Assembly: GCA_012514175.1 (NCBI GenBank)
Contig: JAAZAU010000001.1
Coordinates: 1 to 56,285 of the forward strand
Reading direction: 5' to 3'
DNA: 56,285 nucleotides
Source: Parcubacteria group bacterium
Lineage (GTDB): Bacteria; Patescibacteriota; Minisyncoccia; Phycocordibacterales; WO2-35-19
A program made the translations under genes and the position numbers. The notes under the pieces were generated by a model. It did no database searches. It saw only the letters and a program-made list of their open reading frames with translations, and was not told where the DNA came from. Shown here one piece after another: positions 33,926 through 44,000 of the stretch. Numbering within the stretch: position 1 is the first letter of the stretch; every line of letters starts with the position of its first letter.

Positions 33926-34351
33926 TGGTGGAGAAGGGGGCATTGAAGCCCCATGCAAACAAGTTTTGATAATGCTTCTACGTGATTTAGTTAATTTTAT
34001 CCACCTAGGTGGAGTTCAATGTTTATTCTATAAAATTAACAAAATAAACAAACATCTAGTTTCTTGATTTCAAAAATAAAACGAAACAATTTTTATTTTC
34101 TAAGTCCGAAGTTATTACAATTCCTTTCCTGAACAGACTTGAGGAGGGAACCGTCGCTTAGGCGAGAGTCTTGAAATTAAGCTCTAACGTAAGCGAAAGC
34201 AAAATCATTGACTCCAAAATATGGAGAAACAACTGACTTAGCTTTTGCAACTATATTTTTTGCATTTGTGTTTCGGAAACTTTTTTAGAGTTTTTCCAGC
34301 TCTATCACGCACATTGTCAAAGAATCTTATTTGTCTAAACCTTTCATCCCC
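33926..34351 (-). ncRNA. ssrA: Transfer-messenger RNA (tmRNA)
   Basis: Read on the minus strand, the 5' end is GGGGATGAAAGGTTTAGACA, close to the conserved tmRNA start (GGTTTCGACA in most bacteria). The 3' end is a T-arm and acceptor TTCAATGCCCC...CTTCTCCACCA. GGGGATG pairs with CTTCTCC with one U-U mismatch. The resume site ATAGTT-GCA at 34248 matches the UAGUC-GCA pattern and opens a 23-codon tag ending in TAA at 34177: AKAKSVVSPYFGVNDFAFAYVRA. The gene lies just downstream of smpB on the same strand, the partner that loads tmRNA on stalled ribosomes. About 426 nt. Confidence 0.85.
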
Positions 34352-34408
34352 GCCAAATTTATTTGTTAGCTGTGAAAAAGAAACAGGCAAACTTGGCGCG
34401 GACGATGT

Positions 34409-34846
34409 TTATTTTAAATTTCTGCGGAGTTCTCTTTCGGTATCTCTCTTTTTGATAGTTTCGCGCTTATCAAATTGTTTTTTACCGCGAACTACCGCAA
34501 TCTCTAATTTAACCTTCCTACCCTTATTATACACCGAAATAGGCACAATTGTCAACCCCTTTTGGCTCTCCATTTTAGTCAATTCGGCTATTTCTTTTTT
34601 AGTGATTAATAACCTGCGGTTTCGCAAAGAGTCGTATTCTTTTGGGGTATTTGCTGGTTGATAGGGTGGAATATGCATATTTATAACAAAAGCTTCGCCT
34701 CCACGCAGAGTGACATAACTACCCTCTAGAGAACCTTGGCCTTTTTTGAGGGATTTTACTTCAAAACCAAACAATTCAATACCAGCCTCTATTTTTTCTA
34801 GAATTTCATAATTAAAAAATATTTTTTTGTTTTGTATTAACGCCAT
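34409..34846 (-). CDS. smpB: SsrA-binding protein SmpB
   Basis: 145 residues, typical of SmpB: NKKIFFNYEILEKIEAGIELFGFEVKSLKKGQGSLEGSYV, the RNRRLLITKKEI block, and a basic C-terminal tail (KRETIKKRDTERELRRNLK) that becomes helical in the mRNA channel. It binds the tRNA-like domain of tmRNA and brings it to stalled ribosomes. It lies 57 bases upstream of ssrA on the same strand. It is divergent from ftsH with 69 bases between them. Confidence 0.96.
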   Translation of the reverse strand: MALIQNKKIFFNYEILEKIEAGIELFGFEVKSLKKGQGSLEGSYVTLRGGEAFVINMHIPPYQPANTPKEYDSLRNRRLLITKKEIAELTKMESQKGLTIVPISVYNKGRKVKLEIAVVRGKKQFDKRETIKKRDTERELRRNLK

Positions 34847-34915
34847 TATGCAACTTGTTTAGTTTCGTAATTTTAGCATTTTTATGATATTATTGCCTTA
34901 TAATTTATAACCAAG

Positions 34916-36829
34916 ATGACAAAAACTAACAAAAAAGACAAGAACAAGAAAAAACCTGCCGGTAAGATGCCTCCTAATATCAAAGGTTCTTTTTTGGGTA
35001 ATTTTATAGCTAGTGTATTAATTTTATTCTTAACTATTTCTATTTATTCTTATCTTGGTGGTAGTAGGGTAAACGAAAAAATAAGTATTTCTGAATTAGC
35101 AAAGGCAGTAGAATTTGGAGATGTTAAGTCCATTACTGTTAAAAGCGGTTCCATTGAAGCGGTTTTTGTTGATGATACAACCAAAATTTCTACCAAAGAA
35201 GAAACTTCTGGTATAGAAGAAGTTTTGTCAGCTTATGGAGTTACCACCGAACAGTTAAGTAAAGTTGATATAAGTGTTGACCGAGAAGGGGGTTTTCTTT
35301 ATTGGCTTATCAGTCTTTCGCCAATACTTTTCCCAATACTTTTTATTGTAGTTTTTCTTTGGATTATGACTCGTCAAGTAAAAGGTGCTGGTATGCAAGC
35401 ATTTTCTTTTGGGCAATCTAGAGCGCGATTGACGGCGCCGGATGATCAAAAACAAAGAGTTACTTTCAAAGATGTGGCGGGTTGTAAAGAAGCTAAAGAA
35501 GAGCTTTCTGAAATTGTAGATTTTCTTAAAAATCCAAAGAAGTTTTTTGAAGTTGGAGCCAGGATTCCCAAAGGGATTTTACTTATGGGCGCCCCAGGCA
35601 CCGGTAAAACTCTTTTAGCTAGGGCAGTTGCCGGAGAAGCGGGTGTGGCTTTCTTTTCAATTTCTGGTTCAGAATTCGTAGAAATGTTTGTTGGAGTCGG
35701 AGCTTCTCGGGTGCGTGATTTGTTCCAAACAGCTAAAAAAGCAGCTCCAGCTATTATCTTTATGGATGAGATTGATGCGGTTGGTAGAGTGAGAGGTGGT
35801 GGTCTAGGTGGTGGCAATGATGAAAGAGAACAAACCTTAAACCAAATTTTAGTGGAAATGGATGGATTTGAACCAACGGAAAAAGTTGTTGTGATGGCTG
35901 CCACCAACCGTCCAGATGTTTTAGACCCAGCTCTTTTGCGTCCGGGTAGGTTTGACCGTAGAGTAACCATTGATTTACCAGATCGCTCAGATAGAGAAGA
36001 AATTTTGAAAATACACTCTAAATCCAAACCTTTTGCTGAAGATGTTGATTTGACAGTGGTGGCTGAAAGGACACCAGGTTTTTCTGGAGCAGATTTGTAT
36101 TCTCTTATGAATGAAGGCGCCATTTTAGCTGCGAGAGAGAATCGCACCAAGATTGCTCAATTTGATTTGATTCGTTCTATTGAAAAAGTTATGCTTGGTC
36201 CAGAACGTCGTAGTCATGTGCTTTCTAAAAAGGAAAAAGAAATTACTGCATACCATGAAGCGGGGCACGCTTTGGTGGCTAGTGTTTTGCCTTATACTGA
36301 TCCAGTTCATAAAATTTCAATTATTAGTCGCGGTAGAGCTGCTGGTTATACTTTGAAACTGCCAATAGAAGATAAAAAATTACAATCAAAGAATGAATTT
36401 TTGGATGATATCGCTATGTCTCTTGGGGGTTATGTGGCAGAAAAAATAATTTTTGGAGATTTAACTACTGGCCCATCAAACGATTTACAAGTGGCAACTG
36501 CTTTGGCTAGAGATATGGTGACTAAATATGGTATGTCTGAAAATGTGGGGCCGATGGCTCTTGAAGGTTCTAATGGTAAAACAATTTTTGGCCGAGGATT
36601 AAATGAAAAAGAATATTCAGAACAAGTTAGTTCGGTTATAGACAAAGAAGTCTCAAGAATAATGAAAGAGGCTCATGATAAAGCTGAAAAAATTATTAAC
36701 GAACACAGGCCACTTTTAGATACTATTGCTAAAAGACTTATAGAAAAAGAATCTATAGAACGTGATGAATTTGATTCTATACTTGTTGCAAATGGTATTC
36801 AGCCAAAAATAAGCGAAGCTTCGTCCTAG
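34916..36829 (+). CDS. ftsH: ATP-dependent zinc metalloprotease FtsH
   Basis: 637 residues. Two membrane helices (about 25-45 and 125-150) flank an extracytoplasmic domain. The AAA module has Walker A ([22 protein letters not shown]), Walker B ([12 protein letters not shown]), the pore loop ([17 protein letters not shown]) and SRH ([21 protein letters not shown]). The M41 peptidase has HEAGHALVA and the Asp ligand in TTGPSNDLQ. It degrades membrane and unstable cytosolic proteins. A TATAAT box lies about 11 bases before the ATG. Length is normal. Confidence 0.97.
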   Translation: MTKTNKKDKNKKKPAGKMPPNIKGSFLGNFIASVLILFLTISIYSYLGGSRVNEKISISELAKAVEFGDVKSITVKSGSIEAVFVDDTTKISTKEETSGIEEVLSAYGVTTEQLSKVDISVDREGGFLYWLISLSPILFPILFIVVFLWIMTRQVKGAGMQAFSFGQSRARLTAPDDQKQRVTFKDVAGCKEAKEELSEIVDFLKNPKKFFEVGARIPKGILLMGAPGTGKTLLARAVAGEAGVAFFSISGSEFVEMFVGVGASRVRDLFQTAKKAAPAIIFMDEIDAVGRVRGGGLGGGNDEREQTLNQILVEMDGFEPTEKVVVMAATNRPDVLDPALLRPGRFDRRVTIDLPDRSDREEILKIHSKSKPFAEDVDLTVVAERTPGFSGADLYSLMNEGAILAARENRTKIAQFDLIRSIEKVMLGPERRSHVLSKKEKEITAYHEAGHALVASVLPYTDPVHKISIISRGRAAGYTLKLPIEDKKLQSKNEFLDDIAMSLGGYVAEKIIFGDLTTGPSNDLQVATALARDMVTKYGMSENVGPMALEGSNGKTIFGRGLNEKEYSEQVSSVIDKEVSRIMKEAHDKAEKIINEHRPLLDTIAKRLIEKESIERDEFDSILVANGIQPKISEASS

Positions 36830-36866
36830 TTTTAAACTGCGGTGGTTTGTGATATATTTCCCCTAT

Positions 36867-36940
36867 GCGCGCGTAGCTCAGTTGGTAGTAGCACCGAGCT
36901 TATACCTCGGGGGTCGTAGGTTCAAATCCTACCGCGCGCA
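36867..36940 (+). tRNA. tRNA-Ile (anticodon UAU)
   Basis: GCGCGCG pairs with CGCGCGC. The anticodon arm is CCGAG-CTTATAC-CTCGG with anticodon TAT, the variable loop GGGTC has five bases, and the T arm is GTAGG-TTCAAAT-CCTAC. The D stem has one mismatch (C13 against T22). After the discriminator A the sequence is CCT, so CCA is not encoded, unlike the other five tRNAs here. UAU anticodons are rare in bacteria. Confidence 0.85.
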
Positions 36941-36985
36941 CCTATTTATTCCTTAAAATGTGCCTGAAACAATGATGTTACACGC

Positions 36986-39160
36986 TTATTCTAGGTGGAT
37001 TACTTGTTTTTCGGCTAAATGTTTAGCAAGGAGGGGGTATTTTTTTAATTCAAAATCTTTTTCAATCAAAGTTTGAGCTTCAGTTCGGGCAGCTTCAACC
37101 ATTTTGATATTTTGAAGAGCTTCCATAGCTAAATCAGAAATGCCCCATTGTTTAATACCAGAAAGGTCTCCAGCACCACGCTGTTTCAAATCGGCTTCGG
37201 CTAGCTCAAAACCATTTTTGGCGTTGACGAAAGATTTAAGTCGGGAAATGGTTTTTGTTGATTTACTTTCAGTGAAAACAAAACAATAAGGTTTAAAAGA
37301 ACTTCTGAGAACCCGGCCACGCAGTTGATGAAGTTGAGCTAAACCAAATCTTTCTGCGTTTTCAATTATGATAACTGTGGCGTTAGGGATATTAACTCCA
37401 ACTTCTACGACTGAAGTAGCTACTAAAATATCAGCTTTTTTATTTTTAAAATCTAACATAACCTGCTCTTTTTCAGCGGGTTTTAATTTTCCAGTTATGG
37501 CAGAAACTTTAAATTCTGGAAAAATTTTCTTTTGAAGTCTTTCGGTTTCTGATTTGACAGATCTTGCGTTTATGGCGGTTTCTTTTTCTGGATCAGGGTC
37601 ATTAATACGCGGACACACAACAAAAGCTTGTCGTCCGTTTCGTAATTCATTTCTTACTTTTTCATAAACTTTTTCTCTTTCGTGAGGTAGAGCTATTTTG
37701 GTTTCTGGTAATTGTCTACCGGCTGGCAATTCGTCTAAGATTGATAAATCTAAGTCGCCAAAAATTGTTAGAGCTAAAGTGCGAGGGATAGGGGTTGCGG
37801 TCATAGAAAGTAAATGGGGCGCTATATCGTGTTTGCGACGCAATTGCATCCTTTGTTTAACTCCAAAGCGGTGCTGTTCATCTATGATGATAAGCGCTAA
37901 ATTTTTAAATTTAACAGTTTTTTGGATGAGGGCGTGGGTGCCAATCAGAATTGGGATCTCACCGTTTGCTACCCACTTCAAAAGTTGCGGTTTAGAAATT
38001 TTCGTCCATTTATTTTTATCTGTTTTGGAAGGAAATTTTTTAGCGCCACTGCCCGTGATTAGTCCGATTGCAAGTTTGTGTTTGGAAAAATATTCTATGA
38101 AAGATTCAAATTGTTGTTCGGCTAAAATTTCGGTTGGTGCCATGTAGGCGATTTGTAAGTTGCCCGCTTCTGCTGGCAGGTCGGTTTTGGAATTTATCGG
38201 AGTGGTTTTAGCGGTTGCGAAAGCGATAGTAGCCGCTACTGCTGTTTTGCCCGAACCAACATCTCCTTCCAAAAGACGCGACATCGGATGCCCGCTTTGC
38301 AAATCTTTAAAGATGGTTTTTATAGATTTAGATTGAGCTGAAGTTAGGGGAAAAGAAAAATCTTTTGTGAATTTTTTTACTTCTAAGTTTTTTTCCGGTA
38401 TAACGAAAGATTTTTCTTTTCTAGCCAAATATCTTTCTTTTTGGCGATCAAGTTGCACAAGAAATATTTCTTCAAAAGCAAATCTTTTTCTAGCTATTTC
38501 GGCGTCTTCTTTTTTTCTAGGGGAATGAATCCAGATGATTGCTGTTTTAAGAGAGGGAAGGTGATATTTTTCCAAAATATTTTTTGGAATAGGGTCTTTT
38601 AAATTTTCCAAAATTCCATTTCTAAATACTTTTTGTAAAGCATGATAAATCCAATTTGAGGAAATACCTCGGCTTTCTGGATAGATTGGAGATAAGTTAA
38701 GATTGTTTTCGCCAGAAAATAATGAACCGCTAATTTCTTCGGGGATTTTGTTTACCTTTTCTATTTTGGGATTAAGAATGCTTAGTTCGCCATTTTTTTC
38801 TGAAATCTTGCCTTCTAGTCTTACCAAATTTCCTTCAGAAAACATTTTGGCGATATAGGGTTGACTAAACCAAATTAATTTTATTTTACCAGTTTGATCT
38901 TCAACTTCAGCGGTGGAAATAGCCACTTTTGATTTAAAAGTTTTACCTAATTTAAGTTTGGAAATTTTGCCAAATATAACCGCTTTCTCGCCGGCTGTTA
39001 AAAATTCTATGGATTTTACCAAACCAGCTTCTCCATAACGAGTTGGAAAATGTCGGATTAGATCAGAAACTTTTAACAGACGCATTTTAGCGAGCGCTTT
39101 TTTTTGGAATGGTGATAACCGAAATATTTTTTCAAGAGGGGTTTCTGGTTGGATAATCAT
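36986..39160 (-). CDS. recG: ATP-dependent DNA helicase RecG
   Basis: 724 residues. The N-terminal wedge/OB region (LLKVSDLIRHFPTRY; AVIFGKISKL) is followed by the superfamily 2 helicase with Walker A (LLEGDVGSGKTAVAATIAF), APTEILAEQQ, LIIIDEQHRFGVKQR (motif II), SMTATPIPRTLAL (III), VVEVGVNIPNATVIIIENAERFGLAQLHQLRGRV (V and VI), then the GDLSGIKQWG tail. It remodels stalled replication forks. An insertion of about 13 residues (TTPINSKTDLPAEAGN) lies between Walker A and motif Ia, an unusual place. Confidence 0.95.
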   Translation of the reverse strand: MIIQPETPLEKIFRLSPFQKKALAKMRLLKVSDLIRHFPTRYGEAGLVKSIEFLTAGEKAVIFGKISKLKLGKTFKSKVAISTAEVEDQTGKIKLIWFSQPYIAKMFSEGNLVRLEGKISEKNGELSILNPKIEKVNKIPEEISGSLFSGENNLNLSPIYPESRGISSNWIYHALQKVFRNGILENLKDPIPKNILEKYHLPSLKTAIIWIHSPRKKEDAEIARKRFAFEEIFLVQLDRQKERYLARKEKSFVIPEKNLEVKKFTKDFSFPLTSAQSKSIKTIFKDLQSGHPMSRLLEGDVGSGKTAVAATIAFATAKTTPINSKTDLPAEAGNLQIAYMAPTEILAEQQFESFIEYFSKHKLAIGLITGSGAKKFPSKTDKNKWTKISKPQLLKWVANGEIPILIGTHALIQKTVKFKNLALIIIDEQHRFGVKQRMQLRRKHDIAPHLLSMTATPIPRTLALTIFGDLDLSILDELPAGRQLPETKIALPHEREKVYEKVRNELRNGRQAFVVCPRINDPDPEKETAINARSVKSETERLQKKIFPEFKVSAITGKLKPAEKEQVMLDFKNKKADILVATSVVEVGVNIPNATVIIIENAERFGLAQLHQLRGRVLRSSFKPYCFVFTESKSTKTISRLKSFVNAKNGFELAEADLKQRGAGDLSGIKQWGISDLAMEALQNIKMVEAARTEAQTLIEKDFELKKYPLLAKHLAEKQVIHLE

Positions 39161-39165
39161 TGTGG

Positions 39166-39423
39166 TTATTGAGGAAGGAGAGTGCCATCTTCAAAAATGG
39201 GAGCGGTGCTACTAGCGGTGGGACAAGGATCAAACTCGCAGTTTGGACCGCTTCGCCCTACATAAGAACCGTCAGGACATAATTTAGCATCGGCGGTGCA
39301 GACTACCGGCTCTAGTTCGTTAGGATTTTTATATTCAACAGGTTTGGAATTATAGATATAAAGCAGGCCTCCAGAAATAAAAACTATGGCTACAAAAGTT
39401 AAAACAAAAATTTTATTATCCAT
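39166..39423 (-). CDS. Small secreted or membrane-anchored Cys-rich protein
   Basis: 85 residues. A single N-terminal hydrophobic helix (IFVLTFVAIVFISGGLLYIY) is followed by an extracytoplasmic tail with the block VVCTADAKLCPDGSYVGRSG and then NCEFDPCP, four Cys in a Kazal-like spacing. This CTADAKxCPDG...GPxCEFxxCP pattern occurs in many CPR proteins, but I know no tested function. It is five bases upstream of recG on the same strand and twelve after the exchanger gene, so these three may be one operon. TAGTAT ends six bases before the ATG. Confidence 0.65.
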   Translation of the reverse strand: MDNKIFVLTFVAIVFISGGLLYIYNSKPVEYKNPNELEPVVCTADAKLCPDGSYVGRSGPNCEFDPCPTASSTAPIFEDGTLLPQ

Positions 39424-39435
39424 ATTTTAATACTA

Positions 39436-40365
39436 TTATTTATTAACAAAAAATTCCACTAACACAAAAATTACCCAAAACACAAACAACACAAAAGCCT
39501 CTTTTTTTGTTAAAGTTTTGCCACTTCTCATAAAATGCAAAAGCATAAAAGCTGCTACTACCATAAATACACCAGTTACATAAACGATTCTAGGAGGAAA
39601 AGAAAAAGGGTTGATAAGTGCTAATATACCAACTAGGATTGTGGCGTCAGCAAGGACTGTGCCGAGCAAATCGCCGATAGCCAGAGAATCATCATTTCTT
39701 TTCAGTGATTCTAAAGAGAAAAATAATTCTGGCATAGTGGTGCCGAGACCAACAATGAGCATCCCAATAAGCACAGGATTTATACCAATCTTTTCAGCTA
39801 AGAGAGTGGCTGAATTTACAGTGAAATAAGAACCAGCAAGGAGTATTGCCATACTACCAAACAAAAAAATAAAATTTTTCCACCTGTTTTTGGGTTTGTA
39901 TGCAATTATAGGTTCGCCCGCCTCTCTTTTTATGGTTGTGTAATAAAATATAGCCCCGATGATTACTAGAACTAATCCTTCAATGCGTGAAAAATGTCCG
40001 TTTAAACCAAAAATTAAAGGTATAAGTAATATAAAGGGATAAATCGTGTGGTTTTTTATAATCTTACTTTCTACTTTTAAGTTTCTTCCAGTGAAAAATA
40101 CGAGAATAGCAAAAATCAAAGTGAGGTCTGCGATGTTGGAACCAAACAAAGTGCCAAGACCAAAATCGGGAACACCTTGTAAGCTTGAATTGATGGAAAC
40201 AAACGCTTCAGGCAAAATTGAAATAATGGCTATTATGATAAAACCAACTGTATATTTTGAAAGGTGGTAACTTTTTGCCAACTTGTCGGCATATCTGGTT
40301 GATAAAGTGGCGCCTTTGATAACCAAAAACAGCGAAAAACAAAAAATTAAAAATGCTTGAATCAT
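39436..40365 (-). CDS. Sodium/calcium exchanger family (CaCA) membrane protein
   Basis: 309 residues with about ten membrane helices and two inverted Na_Ca_ex repeats. The first alpha repeat is IIAIISILPEAFVSINSSLQG and GLGTLFGSNIADLTLIF. The second is LIVGLGTTMPELFFSLESLKRN with AIGDLLGTVLADATILVG. The acidic residue in (S/T)PE and the GS/TN blocks are kept with variations (TMPEL, GTVLAD). It would exchange Na+ or H+ for Ca2+. Ion choice cannot be read from the sequence. Confidence 0.9.
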   Translation of the reverse strand: MIQAFLIFCFSLFLVIKGATLSTRYADKLAKSYHLSKYTVGFIIIAIISILPEAFVSINSSLQGVPDFGLGTLFGSNIADLTLIFAILVFFTGRNLKVESKIIKNHTIYPFILLIPLIFGLNGHFSRIEGLVLVIIGAIFYYTTIKREAGEPIIAYKPKNRWKNFIFLFGSMAILLAGSYFTVNSATLLAEKIGINPVLIGMLIVGLGTTMPELFFSLESLKRNDDSLAIGDLLGTVLADATILVGILALINPFSFPPRIVYVTGVFMVVAAFMLLHFMRSGKTLTKKEAFVLFVFWVIFVLVEFFVNK

Positions 40366-40542
40366 TTTTCAATTGTCTCATCTTTTATCTTAAAATCCAA
40401 ATATTTATAATAGTGTTAATAATTACGATGTTACCAAGTCTTTAATTTAAAAATACGCCTTTTTTACTTTGTGTTTTAGTTTTTCATCTTTGTGGAATTC
40501 GTTGGTTATTTTTTTGATACAATTTGATACAATAAAAGCGTC

Positions 40543-41085
40543 ATGATTAGAAATTTTAATTTTAAATTACTGACAATTGTTGTCGGGGTTGTTGTTTTGA
40601 TTTTAGGACCATCAATTTTCGGAGGTGATGTTCCTGTTGTATCAGCGTCATACGATCCTGGCTTGTTTGTTACCACATGGCAAACTAATGTAGATGGGGC
40701 GACTGAACCAACTACAGTTACTCTAAATTTTCAATTATCTGGGGCGACGGGATATTATTATGTTGATTGGAGATGTAATGGTGATTTTCGGGTTGTTGAT
40801 AAAAATAAAGTTGTTTATGACTACGAAGAAGAAGGCACTTTTGATATTTGTATAAAGTCACCAGTTACCTCCTTGGCTTTTTCTGCTCCCGGTCTTGCAA
40901 CTGACGAAAGGGCCAAACTTCAAGAAATTAAACAATGGGGCAATATTAAGTGGTCAAGTTTTGCCAAAGCTTTTCAAAGTATGCCAAATATGCAACTTAC
41001 CGCGGATGACGTGCCAGATTTGTCACAAGTCAAAGATATGTCTTTTGCTTTTGAAAAACAAATTTTGATGGCAATGAGTCTATGA
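40543..41085 (+). CDS. Giant BspA-like surface protein, N-terminal fragment before a frameshift
   Basis: 180 residues. It begins with a basic stretch and signal-anchor (FKLLTIVVGVVVLILGPSIF) and ends SMPNMQLTADDVPDLSQVKDM then SFAFEKQ, after which the frame runs quickly to a stop. The next frame (-1) continues the same repeat family as NFDGNESMNRWNTGN, so one base seems to be missing at CAAATTTT (about 41068-41075). Reading both frames together gives one secreted protein of about 1520 residues. I treat this part as its signal and first repeat, not as a separate gene. No slippery heptamer is in phase at the site. Confidence 0.75.
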   Translation: MIRNFNFKLLTIVVGVVVLILGPSIFGGDVPVVSASYDPGLFVTTWQTNVDGATEPTTVTLNFQLSGATGYYYVDWRCNGDFRVVDKNKVVYDYEEEGTFDICIKSPVTSLAFSAPGLATDERAKLQEIKQWGNIKWSSFAKAFQSMPNMQLTADDVPDLSQVKDMSFAFEKQILMAMSL

Positions 41086-44000
41086 ACCGTTGGAATACTG
41101 GCAATGTAACTAATATGGCGGGTATGTTTAGAGATACTCCTAACTTCAACGCTCCTATTGGCAGTTGGGATACTAGCAAGGTTACTAGTATGCACGCTAT
41201 GTTTAATAATGCCACTATTTTTAATCAAGATATTGGAAACTGGCAGACTGGGAATGTTATCAATATGTCAAATATGTTTAGTGGGGCTACAAAATTCAAT
41301 CAGGATATTAAGAAGTGGCAAACAGGCAAAGTTATAAATACCGCCGGTATGTTTATGAACACTTCATTCAATCAAGATATCTCAAATTGGAACACCAACA
41401 GCTTTACTAATATGGGATATATGTTTAAGGGTGCTGTAACCTTCAACCAGCCAATTGGTTCTTGGAATGTTTCAAAGGTATACAATATGGACCGATTGTT
41501 TGAAAATGCCGCAGCTTTTAACCAGCCGCTTGGCAGTTGGAATTTATCAAGCACTACCAATATGGCAGGTATGTTTAGAGGCGCTGTTCTGTTTAACCAA
41601 CCAATTGGTAATTGGGATACTTCAAATGTGAGCAATATGGGCGCGGTGTTTAGTGGCGCTAAAGCTTTTAATCAAGATATTTCAAATTGGAATGTTGAGA
41701 AAGTTACCACTTTTCATCAAGTACTCAACAACTCTAATATGAATCCGGATAACTACGATAAATTGTTAAACCGCTGGAGTTCACAGAACGTTTGGTCCGA
41801 TGTGTTATTTGGTGCAACCGGTGTTTATTACTGTGGTGCGGGACAAGCTAGAAGCACCTTGGCTAGCACTTATAGATGGGAAATCACTGATGGTGGTAAA
41901 AATTGTCCGCCATGGGATTTGACTTTATCTGACGATGAAATTTTTGAAAATACTACTGAAGTCGGTACGGTTTCGGCGCTTGACGAAGCAGCTACTATTA
42001 GATATTCCTTAGTTCCAGGTGAGGGAAGTGAAGATAATACAAAATTCTCTCTTGATCTAACTAGTGGAAAGTTAGTTTTTATCAAAGCCCCAGATTTTGA
42101 AAAACCAACTGATATTGGCGATCCAGACAAAGAAAACACCTATTCTATCCGAGTGCGAGCGACTGACGCGACAGATTTGTATTCCGAAGAAGTTTTCATA
42201 ATTACCGTGCTTGATGTTGATGATGTCGCGCCAGTTATTACAATTGATGCTCCCACCAAAATGAACGAAAACAGTATTACCAATACCACCTTTACTGTTT
42301 CTGATCGTTTCTCAATTAGAGATGTTGTGGTTGATACTTCTAGTGTGGCTGCTGCTACGGGTATTAATTGTAAACCAGCCCCTAATGCGTCTACAACAGA
42401 CATAAATTTTCCGTTTGTAAACACTAACCCTAGCCCAACTAATCATTTGGTGCTTGAATGCACAATTGAAATTATTAGTTCGGGTAAACTAGTTCTGAGA
42501 GCCATTGATAAGGCTGGTTATAGCTCTACGAAGACGGAAGAAGGTTATGTGATTGACTCTTTGGGTCCAACCTTTACGGTGGCCAATGTTGATATCACGT
42601 CTCCGGGAAATAGTTTATTTTCACCAACGGTTAGATTCAATGCTGTGGCTCCAGTTGGAGTTAAAGAATACGAAATTATTTATACCGAAAACAATGGCGT
42701 GGAAGGAACGTGGGATCTGGAGAAAACTACTCAAAAGGTGGGTCATACTGGACAGTTGCAACAATGGAAACTTGATCTTGATCCTGATAAGGATTCACAC
42801 GTAGTGGAAATCAAAGCTTACAGTAATGCTAATAAAGCTACTACTAGGAGAATTACTTTTCCGTTAGAGGTGACTATGACCGCTCCAACAATTATTAGTA
42901 ACAAAACTATCAATGACACCAAAGTCACGATTACTACACCTAATGTCGGTAACGAAATTGGTAATATAGAATTTACTGGTTCGGCTTCGTCTAGCGTGAG
43001 TTTAGGGGAGTGTAGAGATTCCGATGGTAACATTGTCACTTCTTCATACACCACAAGTGTAACTTGTGAAGTTTTAGGTATTCATAATACCGGTATGTTG
43101 GAGATTAAAGCTACGGATCTTGGCACTAATATGACTGGTAGCAACCAACAAAAATATTTTTATGATACAGAAGCCCCAACCACTACTGTGAGTGCGCCAA
43201 CCAAAATTAAAAAAGATGATATTGACGACATCTCAATTACTGTAACCGACAATGTTGAAATGTATGCTAGTAGCACTTCGCTTGTGACAGATTCAACCAC
43301 TGCCTCGGTTACAAATTGGGACTGTCAAATTTGTGATATTGATCGCCGAAAATTAAATTGTGCTGCTACGGTTGCTAGCTCGGGTGATATAGTTTTTCGG
43401 TCAACTGATCAGGCGGGCAATACTTCTACTACCACTATAGCCGGTTTTGTTGTTGACCGTGTGGCGCCAGTTGTGGTCATTAGCACTTCAACTTCTATTA
43501 TTAATAATAACAATCACACTAACTACACTTTGTCGGGTGAATGCACAGCAGGTGACGATAATTTGTTGGTAACAATCGGTGAGCAACCTTATGTCACAGC
43601 TTGTGACGCTTATGGTCAGTGGACTTTGTCGGCCGATTTATCTAGTTATGATGATGGTGCAATTGCTGTTACTGCTCAACAAGCTGACGCTGTTGGCAAC
43701 GAAACGACAACCAATGGCAGTCTCCTCAAAGACACGATAGCTCCGACCATAAGTTTTATCAATAAAATTACTAATGTTACTTCACCGCAACTAATCGGTC
43801 TGGTTAATGAAGCAACGACAACAATCACAATTACAATTGATGGCAATGATTATTTTGCTGACAACAAAGGTGACGGCACTTGGGAATTGTCGGCAGGACA
43901 AATCAACGCTTTAGCTGATGGGGTTTATGCGGTTAGCATCACTGTTTTGGGTCAATCCGGTAATACTAGAAATTACTATTATCCCAGCGGTTTAACAATT

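Noticed and set aside
34245-34661. Plus-strand ORF of 138 residues
   Set aside because: It lies opposite the tmRNA and smpB and is explained as their shadow.
41060-41085. Programmed -1 frameshift in the BspA-like protein
   Set aside because: No slippery heptamer is in phase with the upstream frame, and no stimulatory structure was seen.
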